A stretch of 64,000 nucleotides of DNA from Axinella damicornis (GCA_963931865.1 OZ007513.1:10875467-10939466); one strand, 5' to 3'; shown: positions 34,305-47,300, counted from the stretch's first letter. Numbers and translations are program-made. The notes: generated by a model not told the origin, from the letters alone.

Positions 34305-35187
34305 GGTGCTGAACTGAACCAAGTTTAATAGACGACCTCACCTGCCTGGTTGCCGAGACGCATGCACTTTTACGGTCTGCGGCAGACTCGCTTTATATCC
34401 GCACACATAATTAGCTTCCGGTTTGCTGGAACCAGGCAGTACAGTATGCAGCCGATCTGCAATCAGCGACGATTCCCTGCGCATGCGTCTAGAACGAGGT
34501 CGCTTTCTCAGAAAGGGTCGCTTTCTCAGAAAGCAGTGGAATTATCGTCAGGTAGCTAATTTCTGCATGATCGCTATATTGCATGTATGCGAACCTACCA
34601 ACTTGAATGCATAATAGTATACACAACACTGAATGAGATTTCGCTGTTTTACTGTAGACAGCCACCCAATATGACATTGTGCATGTAGATCATGTATAGG
34701 GGTTGTTTGGGTCTGGGAACGAGACTACATGTAGCAGTTCATTTGTTCAACTGTCTGCAATTGCCGGATTACCTCGACTTCCCCAACAAACTACATTGAA
34801 TGCATGCACTTTCACTACTATAGTGCAAAAGAGGTTACATGTAGGCCTAGCAATTTTCCCTGCATTAGCTAGTATTTGGAGGTGATTGAGTTAATTTCTA
34901 AATCGGGCTTTTAACAATCATGCCATGCAGCAAATGCTTAGCAACGAAGGGAGTGTAGAATCCTGGATCCTTTGTGTAGAGGTCATTTGATCCTCTGCAT
35001 GCATGCATGGTTAGTGGGTACCCTCGATTGTGTAAGGTTTCATACTTGGAAATAATAATGCATGCCTGCGAGTGGAATGTGCATGCACTCTGGTGGATGA
35101 AACTGCAGAGCTAGATTGTCAGGTAGGTTGTGCTGAGTCAAGAAGAGACTGAGGTGAAGTACAGGCAATCATGAGGTTGCTACTGAT

Positions 35188-35279
35188 TAGCCTCATTCCC
35201 AGGCCCCACCCAGCTTTTCATCGCTTCTGTACTACATGCAAACTACGAAAAGCTGGGCAGGGTCTGGGAATAATGATAG
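35188..35279. mobile_element. Foldback element, CCCAGCTTTT-arm subclass
   Basis: TAGCCTCATTCCCAGGCC at the left; arms CACCCAGCTTTTC and GAAAAGCTGGGC; the right end has decayed (GGTCTGGGAATAATGATA). Confidence 0.8.
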
Positions 35280-35325
35280 GTATAGTGCTTGTACGATCAA
35301 TTAGTAGTCATGGTTGGCTTTACTT

Positions 35326-35399
35326 CATTCCCAGGCAATCGCCCAGCTATTGGAGAGCCTGGGAACAAGGCTGTGGGAGAGCCTGGGAACGAGGCTATT
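35326..35399. mobile_element. Foldback with a duplicated right end
   Basis: One left end (TTCATTCCCAGGC) is followed by two right ends in tandem, each GAGAGCCTGGGAAC(A/G)AGGCT. Confidence 0.75.
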
Positions 35400-36405
35400 G
35401 GTAAACCTCTGCACCTATTTAATTTTACTGAAGTAGAATTAGCTGTCAGCTTCTGTATCGGAGAGTCCCAGTATGAACGTGCAATACACTGCACAGATTT
35501 AGGCAGTTGCATCGGCAAGCAGAATTGCAACTAGGTTTAGACGCATCCTTGATCAGTACAGTGTGTGCGTATAATTATACTCCAATGCTTAGTGATCATC
35601 AATGACTGAAAGGGGGCTCTGTTCTGACCATATGATAGCAGCAAGTTGTCCTACAATAAAGAAGGATGTGCTGTCCTGGAGGGTGGTCATCAAGGTTGCA
35701 AGATGACATCATCCACGCTCCCCCAATGATGATGATGTCATCATGCGCTCTTGGTGGTCATATAACAGGGCAGTTGGTCCTCCACAAGAAGTAAGTTGTA
35801 TGTAGTAATTGCACAAGACCAGCTTGGCATGATACCATTGTACTGCATAACTCCAAACCTATCTATCTGTCTATCTATCTATCTATTATCGTATGCAGAT
35901 CTGCAAGTGTACACACTGTATGCATGAATGATGGACAGCCAGCTACGTATACATGTTCATCACTGGCTCCATGCATATCATGTTATACGTCTCATTGATT
36001 TTGTCTGTAATGCTGTAGCAACGAGGCGCCTTGCACTGCCCACAGTTCAAAGGGATCAACTAAACCACCTATCTGGTCTGTGGTACGTGTCCAGAGCACA
36101 GTGAGAGAACCACTAACGGCCTTAACGTTTATGGATCACATTGGCACGCCTACACTTCAGAACTTGATGGACAAGTTTACGAAGGAAACCATAATGCATG
36201 CACGTTATTTTGATTGCTTGGAGAATAGGTAGGGAACAGGATAGAGCACAGAAATGGATGGCAACCGTCATCACCAATTTTGACTCTGACGGTGCTGGCC
36301 TAGTACGAAACTTCAAATGGACTCGAACAGGCGAGAGGACGGTCTGGACACAGAGCAGTTCTGACGGTTTATGGTGGCCATCCAGTCCCAGGTACTACTG
36401 TATAT

Positions 36406-36739
36406 TAGGTTATTTTCGTGTTGAATAACGTTCGCGTAATAATTATTTGTGTTGAAAAATTTTCGCGAACTCAAGCAAAGTGAACTCGCACGAATACGTG
36501 TCAAGCCAGAGCGCTATTACGATGGAGGAGTACGAACGAGAATGCTGCGTTCGAGGCTACCATGTGTATCAGGAGATCTGGGAGGCAGCTGTTGGGGAAG
36601 TGCTTGAGTGTGACCGAGAACCAAGAAACTTATTCGTTGCCCGTATTATTCGTTACCAAAAAAATTCACGAGATAAATTTTCGTGATTGGAGGTATTCGC
36701 GAAAATATTTTAACAACAAAAATAACCCAATATACGGTA
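36406..36739. mobile_element. 334-bp inverted-repeat element carrying a peptide remnant
   Basis: TACTGTATATTAGGTTATTT and the complement of AACCCAATATACGGTA form diverged ends of about 40 bp. They are similar in their first bases to the ACCGTA-ended elements at 9503 and 25796. The interior encodes 36522-36686. Confidence 0.82.
36522..36686 (+). pseudogene. HIRAN-like transposon peptide fragment
   Basis: ATG at 36522 begins MEEYERECCVRGYHVYQEIW, then EAAVGEVLECDREPRNLFVA. The CVRGYHVY..IWEAAVGE..C.RE.. pattern is one I associate from memory with proteins of sponge and other invertebrate mobile elements, resembling a HIRAN-type domain. The frame loses similarity after about 40 residues and ends at 36686, within the element's right arm. 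It is probably a leftover of an autonomous parent. Confidence 0.5.
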
Positions 36740-36925
36740 TTTCCTGTAAGGGTCATGCATTGCATATAAGTGGAAAGTGATTGAGAGTGTGGATTATGGG
36801 CTACATGAATGTGATGTGTTGTGTGACCCCTGATATGTGTGTGACGTTAACAAAAGAAGCATTTGGTATACAGAGGTTGTACTCTTTTACTTCTCACTGA
36901 GTGCCTTCCACTTCGTACAGTACAC

Positions 36926-37203
36926 GTTTATGTTTAATACCTTGTACATTATGGTCGACCAAAAACATTAATACATTATACAATGTTCGAGGGGCAACCG
37001 CACTCCTGGTAGCCTTTGCAACGCCGGCAGCGACTCGCCATAGCCAAGCTAAGTATCGCAGTTAGTTCCAATTAACGCACATGCCATGTGGCAACCACGC
37101 TCAGTCGAATGCTAGCAATGTCATAATATATGTTTAATACCTTGTACATTATGTTGGACCAAAAACGTTAATACATTGTACTATGTTCAATACCTTGTAG
37201 ACC
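36926..37203. repeat. Diverged direct repeat, ~65-bp unit
   Basis: GTTTAATACCTTGTACATTA...AAAAAC(A/G)TTAATACATT occurs at 36926-36990 and again at 37128-37203. Confidence 0.75.
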
Positions 37204-37238
37204 ATCTAGTGAAGCTGCTGGTAGCTATTAGGCTGGGC

Positions 37239-37480
37239 AAAGTTGATTCTCATCACCTACTTCTTAACTTTGGGTGCGGGCGGGCAGCCACTATGCATGA
37301 TTCATTGCGCTGATAATAGTGAAGAAAATGTGCAAGTAGTACCTTAAGATTACCGTATTTTTTGAAATTGTGGGTACTATCTTAGTGAGTTGGGCATGTA
37401 GCGGATTTGGTAGGTACTAGCTAATTAATTAATGAACCATGAATAGTGGCCACCCGCCCGCACCCAAATTTTAGCTTTCT
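37239..37480. mobile_element. Inverted-repeat element (GGGTGCGGGCGGGC arms)
   Basis: TTTGGGTGCGGGCGGGCAGC...CACTATGCATG is mirrored by CATGAATAGTGGCCACCCGC...CACCCAAA. Outer boundaries are approximate. Confidence 0.7.
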
Positions 37481-38053
37481 TATGTACATTTGTACTACAA
37501 GAGTTGATGATAACAACTGTTGTATTACCAATTCTCAGAATCCGTTGAAGTGGCAAGTGCACTGCTCAGTTTTCAAATTCGCTAAAATTTGCTAAGATTT
37601 GAAAATAATTAAGGTGTGTACACAGAACTCTCACTACTAATAATGTGTGGCTACAAATGGGAGTGTTCGCGTGACTGTTCTGAACACCAGTTAAAGTGGC
37701 ATGTTTAAGGATAACACATGAAGTTTTCATCCACCTGCTAACATTAACTGGTTCGTTTAACATTGCTGTGACTGTTCACTGAATTGGACAAACCAACTTA
37801 TGGGTTATGTCAAAACAAGATGCAATACAGTAACTTAGTAACTCCTTACCAACCATAAGAAACACTATAGGATGTATTTCTTATAACTTAAGGGAGACCA
37901 TTTCACTTCACATAAAAGTCAGGTATCACATAATTATACTGCTTTCATCTGACCGGCTCAAACTTTAATTCAAAAAAGAGGCTTCTGCTTCAAGGATTGT
38001 TATCTGTAAAGGGGAAGGTTGTTCGCTTGCGGGAAGCCAATGTAGAGTGGAAC

Positions 38054-38095
38054 TAGCCTCATACAGTATGGAGGGAGGAGCCTGGGAACAGGCTA
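38054..38095. mobile_element. Minimal foldback element, decayed left end
   Basis: TAGCCTCATACAG faces GCCTGGGAACAGGCTA over 42 bp. Confidence 0.65.
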
Positions 38096-38280
38096 GAGTG
38101 AAACTGCATGTTGCCAAGATACTGCTAGTCAGAAATGAGATTTACAGTCCTGATGTTCCAGTGTATACATGTAAATACCATAAATTGTGCAAGATTGGTT
38201 CTGTAAAGTAACAACTCATGCAAACTACACTATTATAGCGAACCTAATCCTGCCCTTAGTGGTGCCACACCACTGCAGTG

Positions 38281-38314
38281 TAGCCTCATTCCCAGGGGCC
38301 AGGGAATGAGGCTA
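38281..38314. mobile_element. Minimal foldback element (34 bp)
   Basis: TAGCCTCATTCCCAGGGG joins CCAGGGAATGAGGCTA with no loop to speak of; one of the smallest copies. Confidence 0.85.
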
Positions 38315-38580
38315 ACTGTGGGTTTATAGTACCATCATGCTGCACGGACCAGAGTTTATACACAGTGCATATGCCACTATACAGCATGCTTCCAGCTTGA
38401 CCCAGCATTCAGTCTTGACGCGGTGTTTTATCATGAATGCCGGATGAATTGTCACTTAGTATACAAATGATCCCGGGATAGCAGTTACTTGAGGACGGCA
38501 TTTACACAAAGAAGTATGGTACACATGAACACACAGTGATTATGTACTAGTGTGATCCAGTCTATCATCCAGAAACATGG

Positions 38581-38635
38581 TAGTCTCGTTCCCAGACCCC
38601 GAACGCGCACGCGGGTTGGGGTCTGGGAACGAGAC
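38581..38635. mobile_element. Foldback element, TAGTCTCG variant
   Basis: TAGTCTCGTTCCCAGACCCC and complement surround GAACGCGCACGCGGGTT. Confidence 0.85.
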
Positions 38636-39520
38636 ATGGCGGAAATCCACACAAAGTGGGGCGGGTGCCTCTACAAGTGTAGCTCACCTTAACTGCCCTA
38701 AATACGGAGAGTAGATTGTAGTTGCATGGTGGCACAAGAGGGCAGAGGTCGATCGAGGTTGGTGGCACAAGAGGGGGCAGAGGTCGATGGCACAAAAAGA
38801 TAGCTGTTTTGCACTTTGGCTGGCCTAATCCTGTACGTTCTAGCTCTTTCTCTGGCAGTGTGTCCTATCCTCTCATCAGCTCACACAACCTCCCAGGCAT
38901 CATCACGCCTGTTGCTGGAAAAGTAGTGTTTCCATCACCGCTGCTCTTCTCAACACCTGCATACATTATACATGTCATATGTAGATAGTGTATAGACTGC
39001 CAGGTCAACACTGATACTACCATGTGTGCCATACCGTACGAGCCAAACAATAATAGTATTAATGTATTCATGCTTTCGTAAAAGAGTGATAAGTCCCCTT
39101 GACTGCTGTTGGCCACACCCACTGACCAGGCTACGACATGATTTTGTGTTTTGTAGATTCCATTACAGCACAGTGGAGTTGTGTGCAGGTAGAATCATTC
39201 CTCTGACCTCTTCTCACAACCTGCTAAGCACTGATGGCATATGATACACCAGGATGGTACTGAAGGGTGACTGAGTATTGCTGAAATCCCTCTCATCGAT
39301 CCCAAAGGGTCAGCCAGGAGTCCTCAGCCTGCAAGGATAAGTAATCAACACATTCCTGTAACCACTTACTAGCACATATGTAACCACTTATGTGAAGCAG
39401 ATGTTGACATCCTTGGATTCTCAAGTGGAAGCCATCTGAGACAGAGAAGCCACCCACTCAGTTTCTCAGAACTAATTAGGAGAAAATAAATAGAAGCCTC
39501 ATTCATCCCCAATCTCCACT

Positions 39521-39573
39521 GGCCCCATTCCCAGGCTCTCATTCTCGAGAACGAGAGCCTGGAAACGAAGCTA
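39521..39573. mobile_element. Foldback element
   Basis: GGCCCCATTCCCAGGCTCTC and GAGAGCCTGGAAACGAAGCT meet at a TCTCGAGA centre. Confidence 0.8.
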
Positions 39574-39796
39574 AATCTTCACTAGCCCTCTCTTCTTCTC
39601 CCCTCTAGGCCTGAGCTAATTATTTACACAATCTCCCTTAATTATTCTAGACAACTAATCCATTCAATATTCACAAACTATTGAATATGTTTACATATTA
39701 ACATGATTTTCTCTTTCCCTTAGGCGGGGGATTATGATCGACCTTTCGTCCATGTGCCAACTCAGATGGCTTGGGGCTACAATGTATGTAGGCAGT

Positions 39797-40154
39797 CTAG
39801 CATGGGCGTACTGGCTAGCATTGAGGCTGAGGAGGCAGTTGCCTCCTCGCTTTACTGAATAATGACGCGCGTGTCCGGAGTCCAAGATCCTCGCACATGC
39901 CGTATCGTATGTGCATTCGATCTGATGACCGAGACAGGAGCTAGGCTGACCATGAGCCGGAATATGATACTCTTAACACGGATAGTGCTGCAAGTCTGGG
40001 ACAGTCAGGGCACCGGCATATTGCTGTAGCATTTCGAGAGCAACTGTTTGCACGCACTGCGGAATTAACTCATGAATAATTAATTAGCTTGAAAATTTCC
40101 GCATGCGCTGCCTGCCTCCTTGGTCTCCAAATCCTTGCTACGCCCCTGTCTAGC
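39797..40154. mobile_element. hAT-like non-autonomous element (GGGGCGTAGC ends)
   Basis: The left end CTAGCATGGGCGTA is mirrored by TACGCCCCTGTCTAG. Inner arms GAGGAGGCAGTTGCC and GCCTGCCTCCT also pair. Ends of the CAGGGGCGTAGC type are common in hAT elements (from memory). Confidence 0.55.
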
Positions 40155-40173
40155 AGTGATACACAGGAGGAGG

Positions 40174-40295
40174 TAGTCTCGGTCCCAGCCCAACCAACCC
40201 CAGCACGGATCGCTTTTAGTATCACGCGCGGGGATTTCCGCACGTTATACTGGAAGCGATACATGCGCTGGATAAATGGTCTAGGAACGAGACTA
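40174..40295. mobile_element. Foldback element, TAGTCTCGGTCCCAG variant
   Basis: TAGTCTCGGTCCCAGCCCAA at the left and TCTAGGAACGAGACTA at the right. The interior includes AACCAACCCCAGCACGGATC, also seen in pieces near 310-350 and 31410. Confidence 0.75.
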
Positions 40296-41727
40296 AGGAG
40301 GTCGCACTCCGTTCCCATCTCGGAGCTCGAAAGTTGAAAGGTCACCAGAGGACTATAGATCTGACTCACAAACTGCAGCCTGGACAGTCATGACCATCAT
40401 GTGACTCAAACTGCATACCCGGGCCCAATATTTTATCTCCCAATTTGTTTGCAAATTGTGATGAAAATTATGCATGCACAAATTTAGCGCAGGCCTACTC
40501 CCCTCCACTTTCTTCTCTTCTCATCCCAAACACCACCCATAACCAAATAAAGGATAACTGTTACACCAGTGGTGTTGCCAGGATGCTGAATTTCCCAGAA
40601 ACAGCTTGTGGGGATCTGGGGCATGCCACCCCTTCCAGAAGGCTTCAAGCATCTCAGGTTGCTTCTGGGGGTGCTTAGAGTCTACCAACAAACCCTTAGT
40701 CTTGCGGGCCAGACTTTACATTCTGCCGAGAGGGGAAGTAAAGTCTGGTAACCTGCATACTCCATTTTGGTTCACGGAATTCAAAATTATTGTGTGTCAC
40801 GTAAACGGAATGCTTACTTGCCGTCATGTTCAAAACACAAGCAAAGTTCTTCACGGCTTCCTCCTGCTCTTTCAAAGGCTTGAATAGCCTAGTCTCAAAC
40901 AAGCGGTGTCGATTGCCCGATCAACATCCATGTTCAACGTTCTTCGACAGCTTGCACACTGTGGAATGTAATCCTACGTTACATAGAACAATGCGCCAGC
41001 ATTCCGGCACACCGGAACCAAAATGGAATAGGTGGATTACCAGACGTATTTTTCCCCTCGCGTGCGTCTGGGAACGAGACTAACATGCCCTGGCACCTCT
41101 GGATAACAAGAGCTATGCAATCAATACCTATACCACTAGCAGTCCCTCCCCTCTCCAAGACCCTAAACAAGCTAGCCTTTGCTTTCTGTATGTGTGCACG
41201 GTCATGTGAGTCGATCTGTGCTGGAGAAATTCGAGGGTCTAGCCACAGCCTTCGCTTTCTCCAGCACATGATCGCTTCCTGTATGTGTGCATGGTCACAT
41301 GAGTCGATCTGTGGTGGAGAAACTCAAGGGGCTAGGCTGCCAGGTGTAGCCTGCTAGAGTACTCTCCTCCCCTGTACCCTCTTCTCCCACACACAACTCA
41401 CAATTATTTCTTCAACATAATTTCTCCTTTTCCAAGGTCAGGTCACATCCACAGTATCTGCCAACTTAATCTTCTGCTTGATAAAGACTATAGCCTTGTG
41501 ACATTCCTCAGCAGTACTAGTACAGTGGACATATTAAAGATTATGTAGTGCGACCGAGTAGGGAGCGGCGCGCGGATCGGAAGGGAGGCTGGAATTCTGG
41601 AATGGATCGAGGGTTCCGGGGGTGCTGGGATTTGGAATGGGGCTAGGGACCGCCTCCTTGCCACTCCTCCCACTATTATAGTACTCCATGATCCAGCGGA
41701 TCGTCCGATCGGTATACGGTGGTTGTG
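40296..41727. other. 5' flank of the SLCO gene
   Basis: No exon recognised. It contains a diverged tandem duplication of about 95 bp (41176-41342) with TGAGTCGATCTGTG-TGGAGAAA in both copies. Confidence 0.5.
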
Positions 41728-42191
41728 ATGGAGCTCGTGAAGCGGGAGACAGAGAACTTCGCCGAGGAGACAGACAAGGTGAGCCTAATAGTAATACGGG
41801 ATACTAGCTTGGCGAAGCCGGACTCACGCGATCGCGCGAGGGTCTGGCTTCGACGCAGTTCACCTGTGCCTGGCTAGGCTGTGGGCTTCTGATTGTTTGG
41901 GGAAGGCCACGGATGCTCTTGACAGCGAAGGCACTGAAATGACCTGTCTAGCTAGCTAACTGCAGCTACTCCTTTGGGAGAAACACTGTTCCTCTCCAAT
42001 GTTTTTTCATATATATAGGTTTACGAAACCATGAAGGACACATCTATCTGTAGCCTCGTTCCCAGGCCTACCCCATTTTTTATGTTCTTCAGTTTTCGGT
42101 GACGGATGTGGAAGAGCGGCGCAGTGAAAAATGGGGAAGGCCTGGTATTTTTCCATCACGTGATTGATTTACGCTCTATTATCTATGACAT

Positions 42192-42225
<34 letters not shown>

Positions 42226-44348
42226 GTGTGGCCCAACTGCAAATAAGTTTAAAAACTGGCCGACGAAGTTGTGTAGGTCATCTGAGAGTCTCAACTAGCT
42301 GCGGAGCGTTCAAACCGAGCCGACTGGATGATGAACTGCTTCAGGACCTGCTGAAACGACTACGGGCCCCGCCCCCCTACGTCCACCTGACGTCACTCAC
42401 GTGATGAATGATACCAGGCCTTCCCCGTTCTTCGCCGCCCTTCCGCATCCGGTATTACTGTCAATGCAAACCGAAGAACAGAAAGAACGGGGTAGGCCTG
42501 GGAACGAGGCTAATCTATCGGTGTGTATAAATCCGCTTGTCTGTTTAGGGATAGTCACTTACTTGTTGCCTGTTAGCCTCATTCCCGGGCCGTTAGGGAG
42601 AAACGGTCTGGGAACTTCCCGCGAATTCAAACTGTATATGGGATGTAACGTCACGGCAATTGCATACCTCATTCAAGCAGTGAGTCCACGTGATACTTCC
42701 ACCACCTGAGAACGGTCCTTCCGGCTCGTGGAAGCAACTGTTTGCCACAGGTTCTGTGACGGAAGGCAAGCAGCAAACAAACGAACAAAAACGAGGCCCT
42801 ACACTAGCGCAATCAAGCGATCAACTACTGCGACGTTTCAACGCATGATGCAGTTCGGTTACTGTTGTCATGTGACAGCGTTCTGAAATCTGATAGGTCC
42901 TGTCAACTCTCTGGCAGCAGAAGTAACAGTTGGAACTCGCAGAAGTTGCCAGGCCGTTTCTCCTACATGGCCTGGGGAACAGGGCTAGTCGCCTGTAGAA
43001 GCAGAATGAAGTGATCAAGTCAGGGCCAGTCTGGGCCAGTCAGGGCCAGTCAGGGCCAGTCAGGGCTGTTTACCTGTTTACTCTTAAACTCTCAGGGACT
43101 ATAAAAAAACAGCTAAAAGAAGCAGAAACCATGTAATAAACGCCTAGTTTTAACCCCCCCCGTATAGGCCCTGAAGAGTTGGGTGCCCATCTGCATCCTC
43201 AGAGAGCCTGCAATGTGATGTTATGCAATTATGTTTTTTACCCTGTGCGCTCGAATGCGCAGAGTGATTGCTATGTCTGTCAGTATGTCAGTTTGTTGAC
43301 ACAAAAATGAGCATACATCTGGAGCATCTGGGATGATGAATTAAGCTAACCATCAAGTGGTATAGTATAAATAGCCTCGTTCCTAGGCAGCCTGGGAACG
43401 AGGCTAGTGATATAAAATCGTACTCCTCTCTAAAGTATCCTTGTACTTTCATTCCTGAACAGGTGGACACCTCCTGCTCAGAAGATGACCTGGACACTGT
43501 GCAGCCCCGTCACTACTACTGTGGGTGCAGACATGTTCGGCCGGACTGCCTGCAAGTCTTCGCTAACGCCAAGTTCTTCACGTTCATCCTCTGCATCTAC
43601 AGCCTCATTGAGGGGGCACTAGTCAGCGGTGAGTTAACCCTTTTCCTCCCATTGAGGGGGCACTAGTCAGCGGTGAGTTAACCCTTTTCCTCCCATTGAG
43701 GGGGCACTAGTCAGCGGTGAGTTAACCCTTTACCAACCCGTTTACCGTCATGGTCTTCCTAAGAACGTTTATGGGCAGCACAGTTTATAACAAGTCTAGT
43801 CTCGGTTCCAGATCCAGCATGGGATGACAAGGCCTGGGAATGAGGCTAGCTCAAGGTCCCCACCGTCATCATCACTCGGCTAAGGTCTTGCCCTCCCCCC
43901 TCCCCGTCATCAATTCCCTCCTCCCCCTCCTTCTCCTCCACCTCCTCCACCCCCCTCCCAGTCCCCATCCTCCTTCTCCACCTACTGCTACTCCTCGTCT
44001 TCCTTGTACTCCTCTTTCTGCTCCTCCTGCTCCTCCTCCTCCTCCTCCTCCTCCTCCTCCTCCGCTCTGCTGGCCCATCCAGTCCCCCTGCACACCTCAA
44101 GTATGTGCACCTGGTATGGGGTACAGAATCAAGCCGATGATGTAATGCTACTAAAGCGTCGAAGTGAATAATCATGATAATTATGGTAAACTTCTGTCAG
44201 TCTAGATGGGCATATACTTCAGGATGACTCCCACAGGAATTGCATATGACTGAGGATGTGTAATGTTTATCTTCTATGAACCAAACGACTTTCAATTTAC
44301 TCAGGTTTATGTGTCTTTGTGGTTGAGCATTCTCTGCACGCATATGCA

Positions 44349-44395
<47 letters not shown>

Positions 44396-47300
44396 CCCTA
44401 CACATGAATGCACAAACACTCATACACACACACACCCTCCAGGATTTAGAACAATTGTTATCTCCAACATTGAGAAACGCTATCACTTCTCAAGCACGGC
44501 AGCGAGCATAATCCTCGGGGCATTCGACCTAGCCGTCGTGATCTCAGTCATATTCATCAGCTACTTCGGAAGCAAAGCCCACAAGCCAAAGATCTTGGGA
44601 GTGGGTCTGATCGTACAGGGCATTGGGGCGCTCATCTTTGCACTGCCGCAGCTGTTGTTTGGGCCCTACACGGCCGGATCAGATGCAAAGCTGCGTCTTG
44701 AGTCGTGTCATCTCGATGACTCTTTTCCTTCCGTCACTTGCAATCCAGCTAACTATGCAGCGTACGCCTTCTTCGTCATAGGAGACTTTGTTTTGGGAGT
44801 CGGAGCGGCTCCGCTTTTTACGATTGGTACATCCTTCGTCGATGACATCGTACACCCGAAACATGTGTCAATACATCTCGGGATTTTCTACACCATGGCT
44901 ATTGTCGGACCTGCGATTGGTTACGGTCTGGGCGCGGCGTTTCTTTCCATCTACGTTGATCCCTTGGAGACGACCACCCTGACGCAGACGGACCCTGGGT
45001 TCGTGGGAGCTTGGTGGCTCTGTTTCATCTTCGGTGGAGCCATGTCTATCCTGTTCTCGGTCCCGTTCCTCATGTACCCAAGACAACTGCCGGACAGCCA
45101 CTTGGTGATGAAGGCTCGGAAGTCTGAGATGGCCAGAAACTATTCCAGCAAGTTTGGAGAAGAACGTACACTCGTAGAGCAAGTCAAATCCTTTCCTACT
45201 CACGTGCGGAAGCTCTGTCGGAGTGCCAGCTGGGTGTTTATCACCATGGCTGCCTCCGTCCTGTTCTTCTCTCTTGATGGGATGATCTCGTTCGGACCCA
45301 AGTATGTTGAGTCGGAGTTCGGGTTGACCGCCTCTCAAGCGAGCCTCACAATAGGTGCCCTGGGTAAGCTTGTTACAACAGTGGTGTTTCATCTTGAGTC
45401 TTCTGTGTATATAGTATATAGCCTCGTTCCCAGGCGCTCGGTAATTGGGGAGAAGAGATTACCGAGCGCCTGGGAACGAGGCTACTGTGTATACCAATTT
45501 AAGTTGGGTGATAGTATTATGTGTCCTAGTCTAGCTGCTAGACCCTCCTCTCCCTCCCAGAAATGAAGTAACGGAAACGCGGAAGGGAGAGGAGGGTCTA
45601 GCAGAACCTGCAATCTCCCTTCCGCGTTTCCGTTACTTCATTTTCGGGAGGGAGAGGAGGGTCTAGCAGCTAGACTATATGTGTCCTGGCCTTCCTGTTC
45701 ATAAATAGGCATGCAGTGTTTCATTTAGAAAATCGTTGACGGGGGGATGAAATTGTAGCACGGCACGTAAGGGGGCGGGAGTCACCTTGCTTATACCGGC
45801 ATAATACTATATTACTCCCCAACGTACGTGCTACTCGACAGTCTTATCCACCATTCACCCCACAGCTATTCCATCCGGGGGTGCGGGGGCATTCGCCGGA
45901 GCGCTGGTCATCTATTTCACCAAATCCAAGGGAAGGAGAGTTGCCGTCATCAACTGTGTCGTTGCTCTGCTGGTGTTCCTCCCCGTCATTGGGGCGTTCA
46001 TGGTCACCTGCCCCAATCTGAACATTGCTGGGATCAACACACAGTATGCCAACAGGTACTGCACTGTAAGATTGCTGAGCACAAAATACGTAGGTACTGC
46101 ACTTTGAACCTTCAAAACCTATCCCAGAATTGTCACTCGTTTGTCTGTGAACTTGAACAATACATGTGTATGTTGTGACAACCTCTGGCTCTGTCATACA
46201 TTCCACACTCTGACCTGCCCTTCATCTTACTGTAATATAGGTACAACTAGGAGCGCATGAGCCGCCGAAGGCAGTGAAGGAGCGTTGAACTCAGCATGCC
46301 CGCCCCAGCGGAAGTAGTAGGTATTCACGCGTCCCAAGCTTTTACCTTATACAGCAAGAGGCCATTACGTAAAAGTAAATTGGCGTTTGTGCGGTACCGC
46401 AAAGGTCTTCTGTATAAGGTGACCGTAAGGTGTGAGGGCGTGCTAGCTCGACGCTCCTTCACTGCCTTCAGCGGCTCATGTGCTCCTGGTACCACATCAT
46501 GATTTGCGATACTGTAATATGATGTAGTGATATCATGTTTTGACTGTCAGTATTGTGATATATTGTAGCAGCTACTGAGACTCTCTTTCCTCAGCTCTGG
46601 TGGTGGTAGTGACGTCCTGTCCTCCTCCTGCAACTCGCTTTGTAACTGCACGTCCTCACTGTTTGAGCCCGTGTGTGGGGCAGACGGGCTCACCTACTTC
46701 TCTCCCTGCAGAGCTGGCTGTGCTAACGACGACCCCAATGTGAGCCCATTGGACTCAAGCAGCATGCATTTTAGCACCTGAGGGTGCGCAATGCTGACCA
46801 AGTCTGTTACACAGTGTGTCCTGTGCTTGACTCTCTCACTGTAGGAGTTATTATTTAAATACCAGTTTGCAGCTGTGCATTACTGGTTTTACTGCCGAGT
46901 GCACTAAACCCCGTAATGCACTGCAAACTTGTATCCAACCACTAAAGTGTGCATTATCTAGATAATGCACACTTTAGTGTGCATTATCTAGATAAAGGTG
47001 TGCATTAAGTGATATATGGTCAGTCATGTGATCGATTCTGAGGCATCTGAGGGTCACATTAGGGTGTATAACTGCTCTGTGTATTTATCAATTAAAGCTG
47101 TGGTCCTGGTTATTGAGTCCGTGTTAAGTTCTCTAACCTGGGTGTCCATGAATTGTAACAGCTGCCTAATCAGCTTACGTACAGTTACTCTTTGGTTTGT
47201 ACACTTCTCGGGCTGCCAATCAGCTTGAGGTGAGATATTGCCATCGCTCCTGCATCTCACCACGTTACACGCTAACCTAACTTAAAAGTGTGTAACGTGG

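Larger units (their letters stand above)
34305..36405. other. Gene-poor stretch upstream of the copper transporters
   Basis: It holds foldbacks at 35188-35279 and 35326-35399 and a TATC/TGTC microsatellite at 35862-35886. A direct repeat TCGCTTTCTCAGAAAG (twice, about 34500-34532) lies near the copy-2 5' end. No coding exon recognised. Confidence 0.5.

Noticed and set aside
38865..39122. Minus-strand 85-codon ORF with a possible acceptor (GVEKSSGDGNTTFPATG)
   Set aside because: There is no partner exon and no recognisable motif, and similar words recur near 39170-39240, pointing to repeat sequence.
43840..44175. Proline-rich and arginine-rich ORFs
   Set aside because: They are products of the C/T-rich tract in an SLCO intron.
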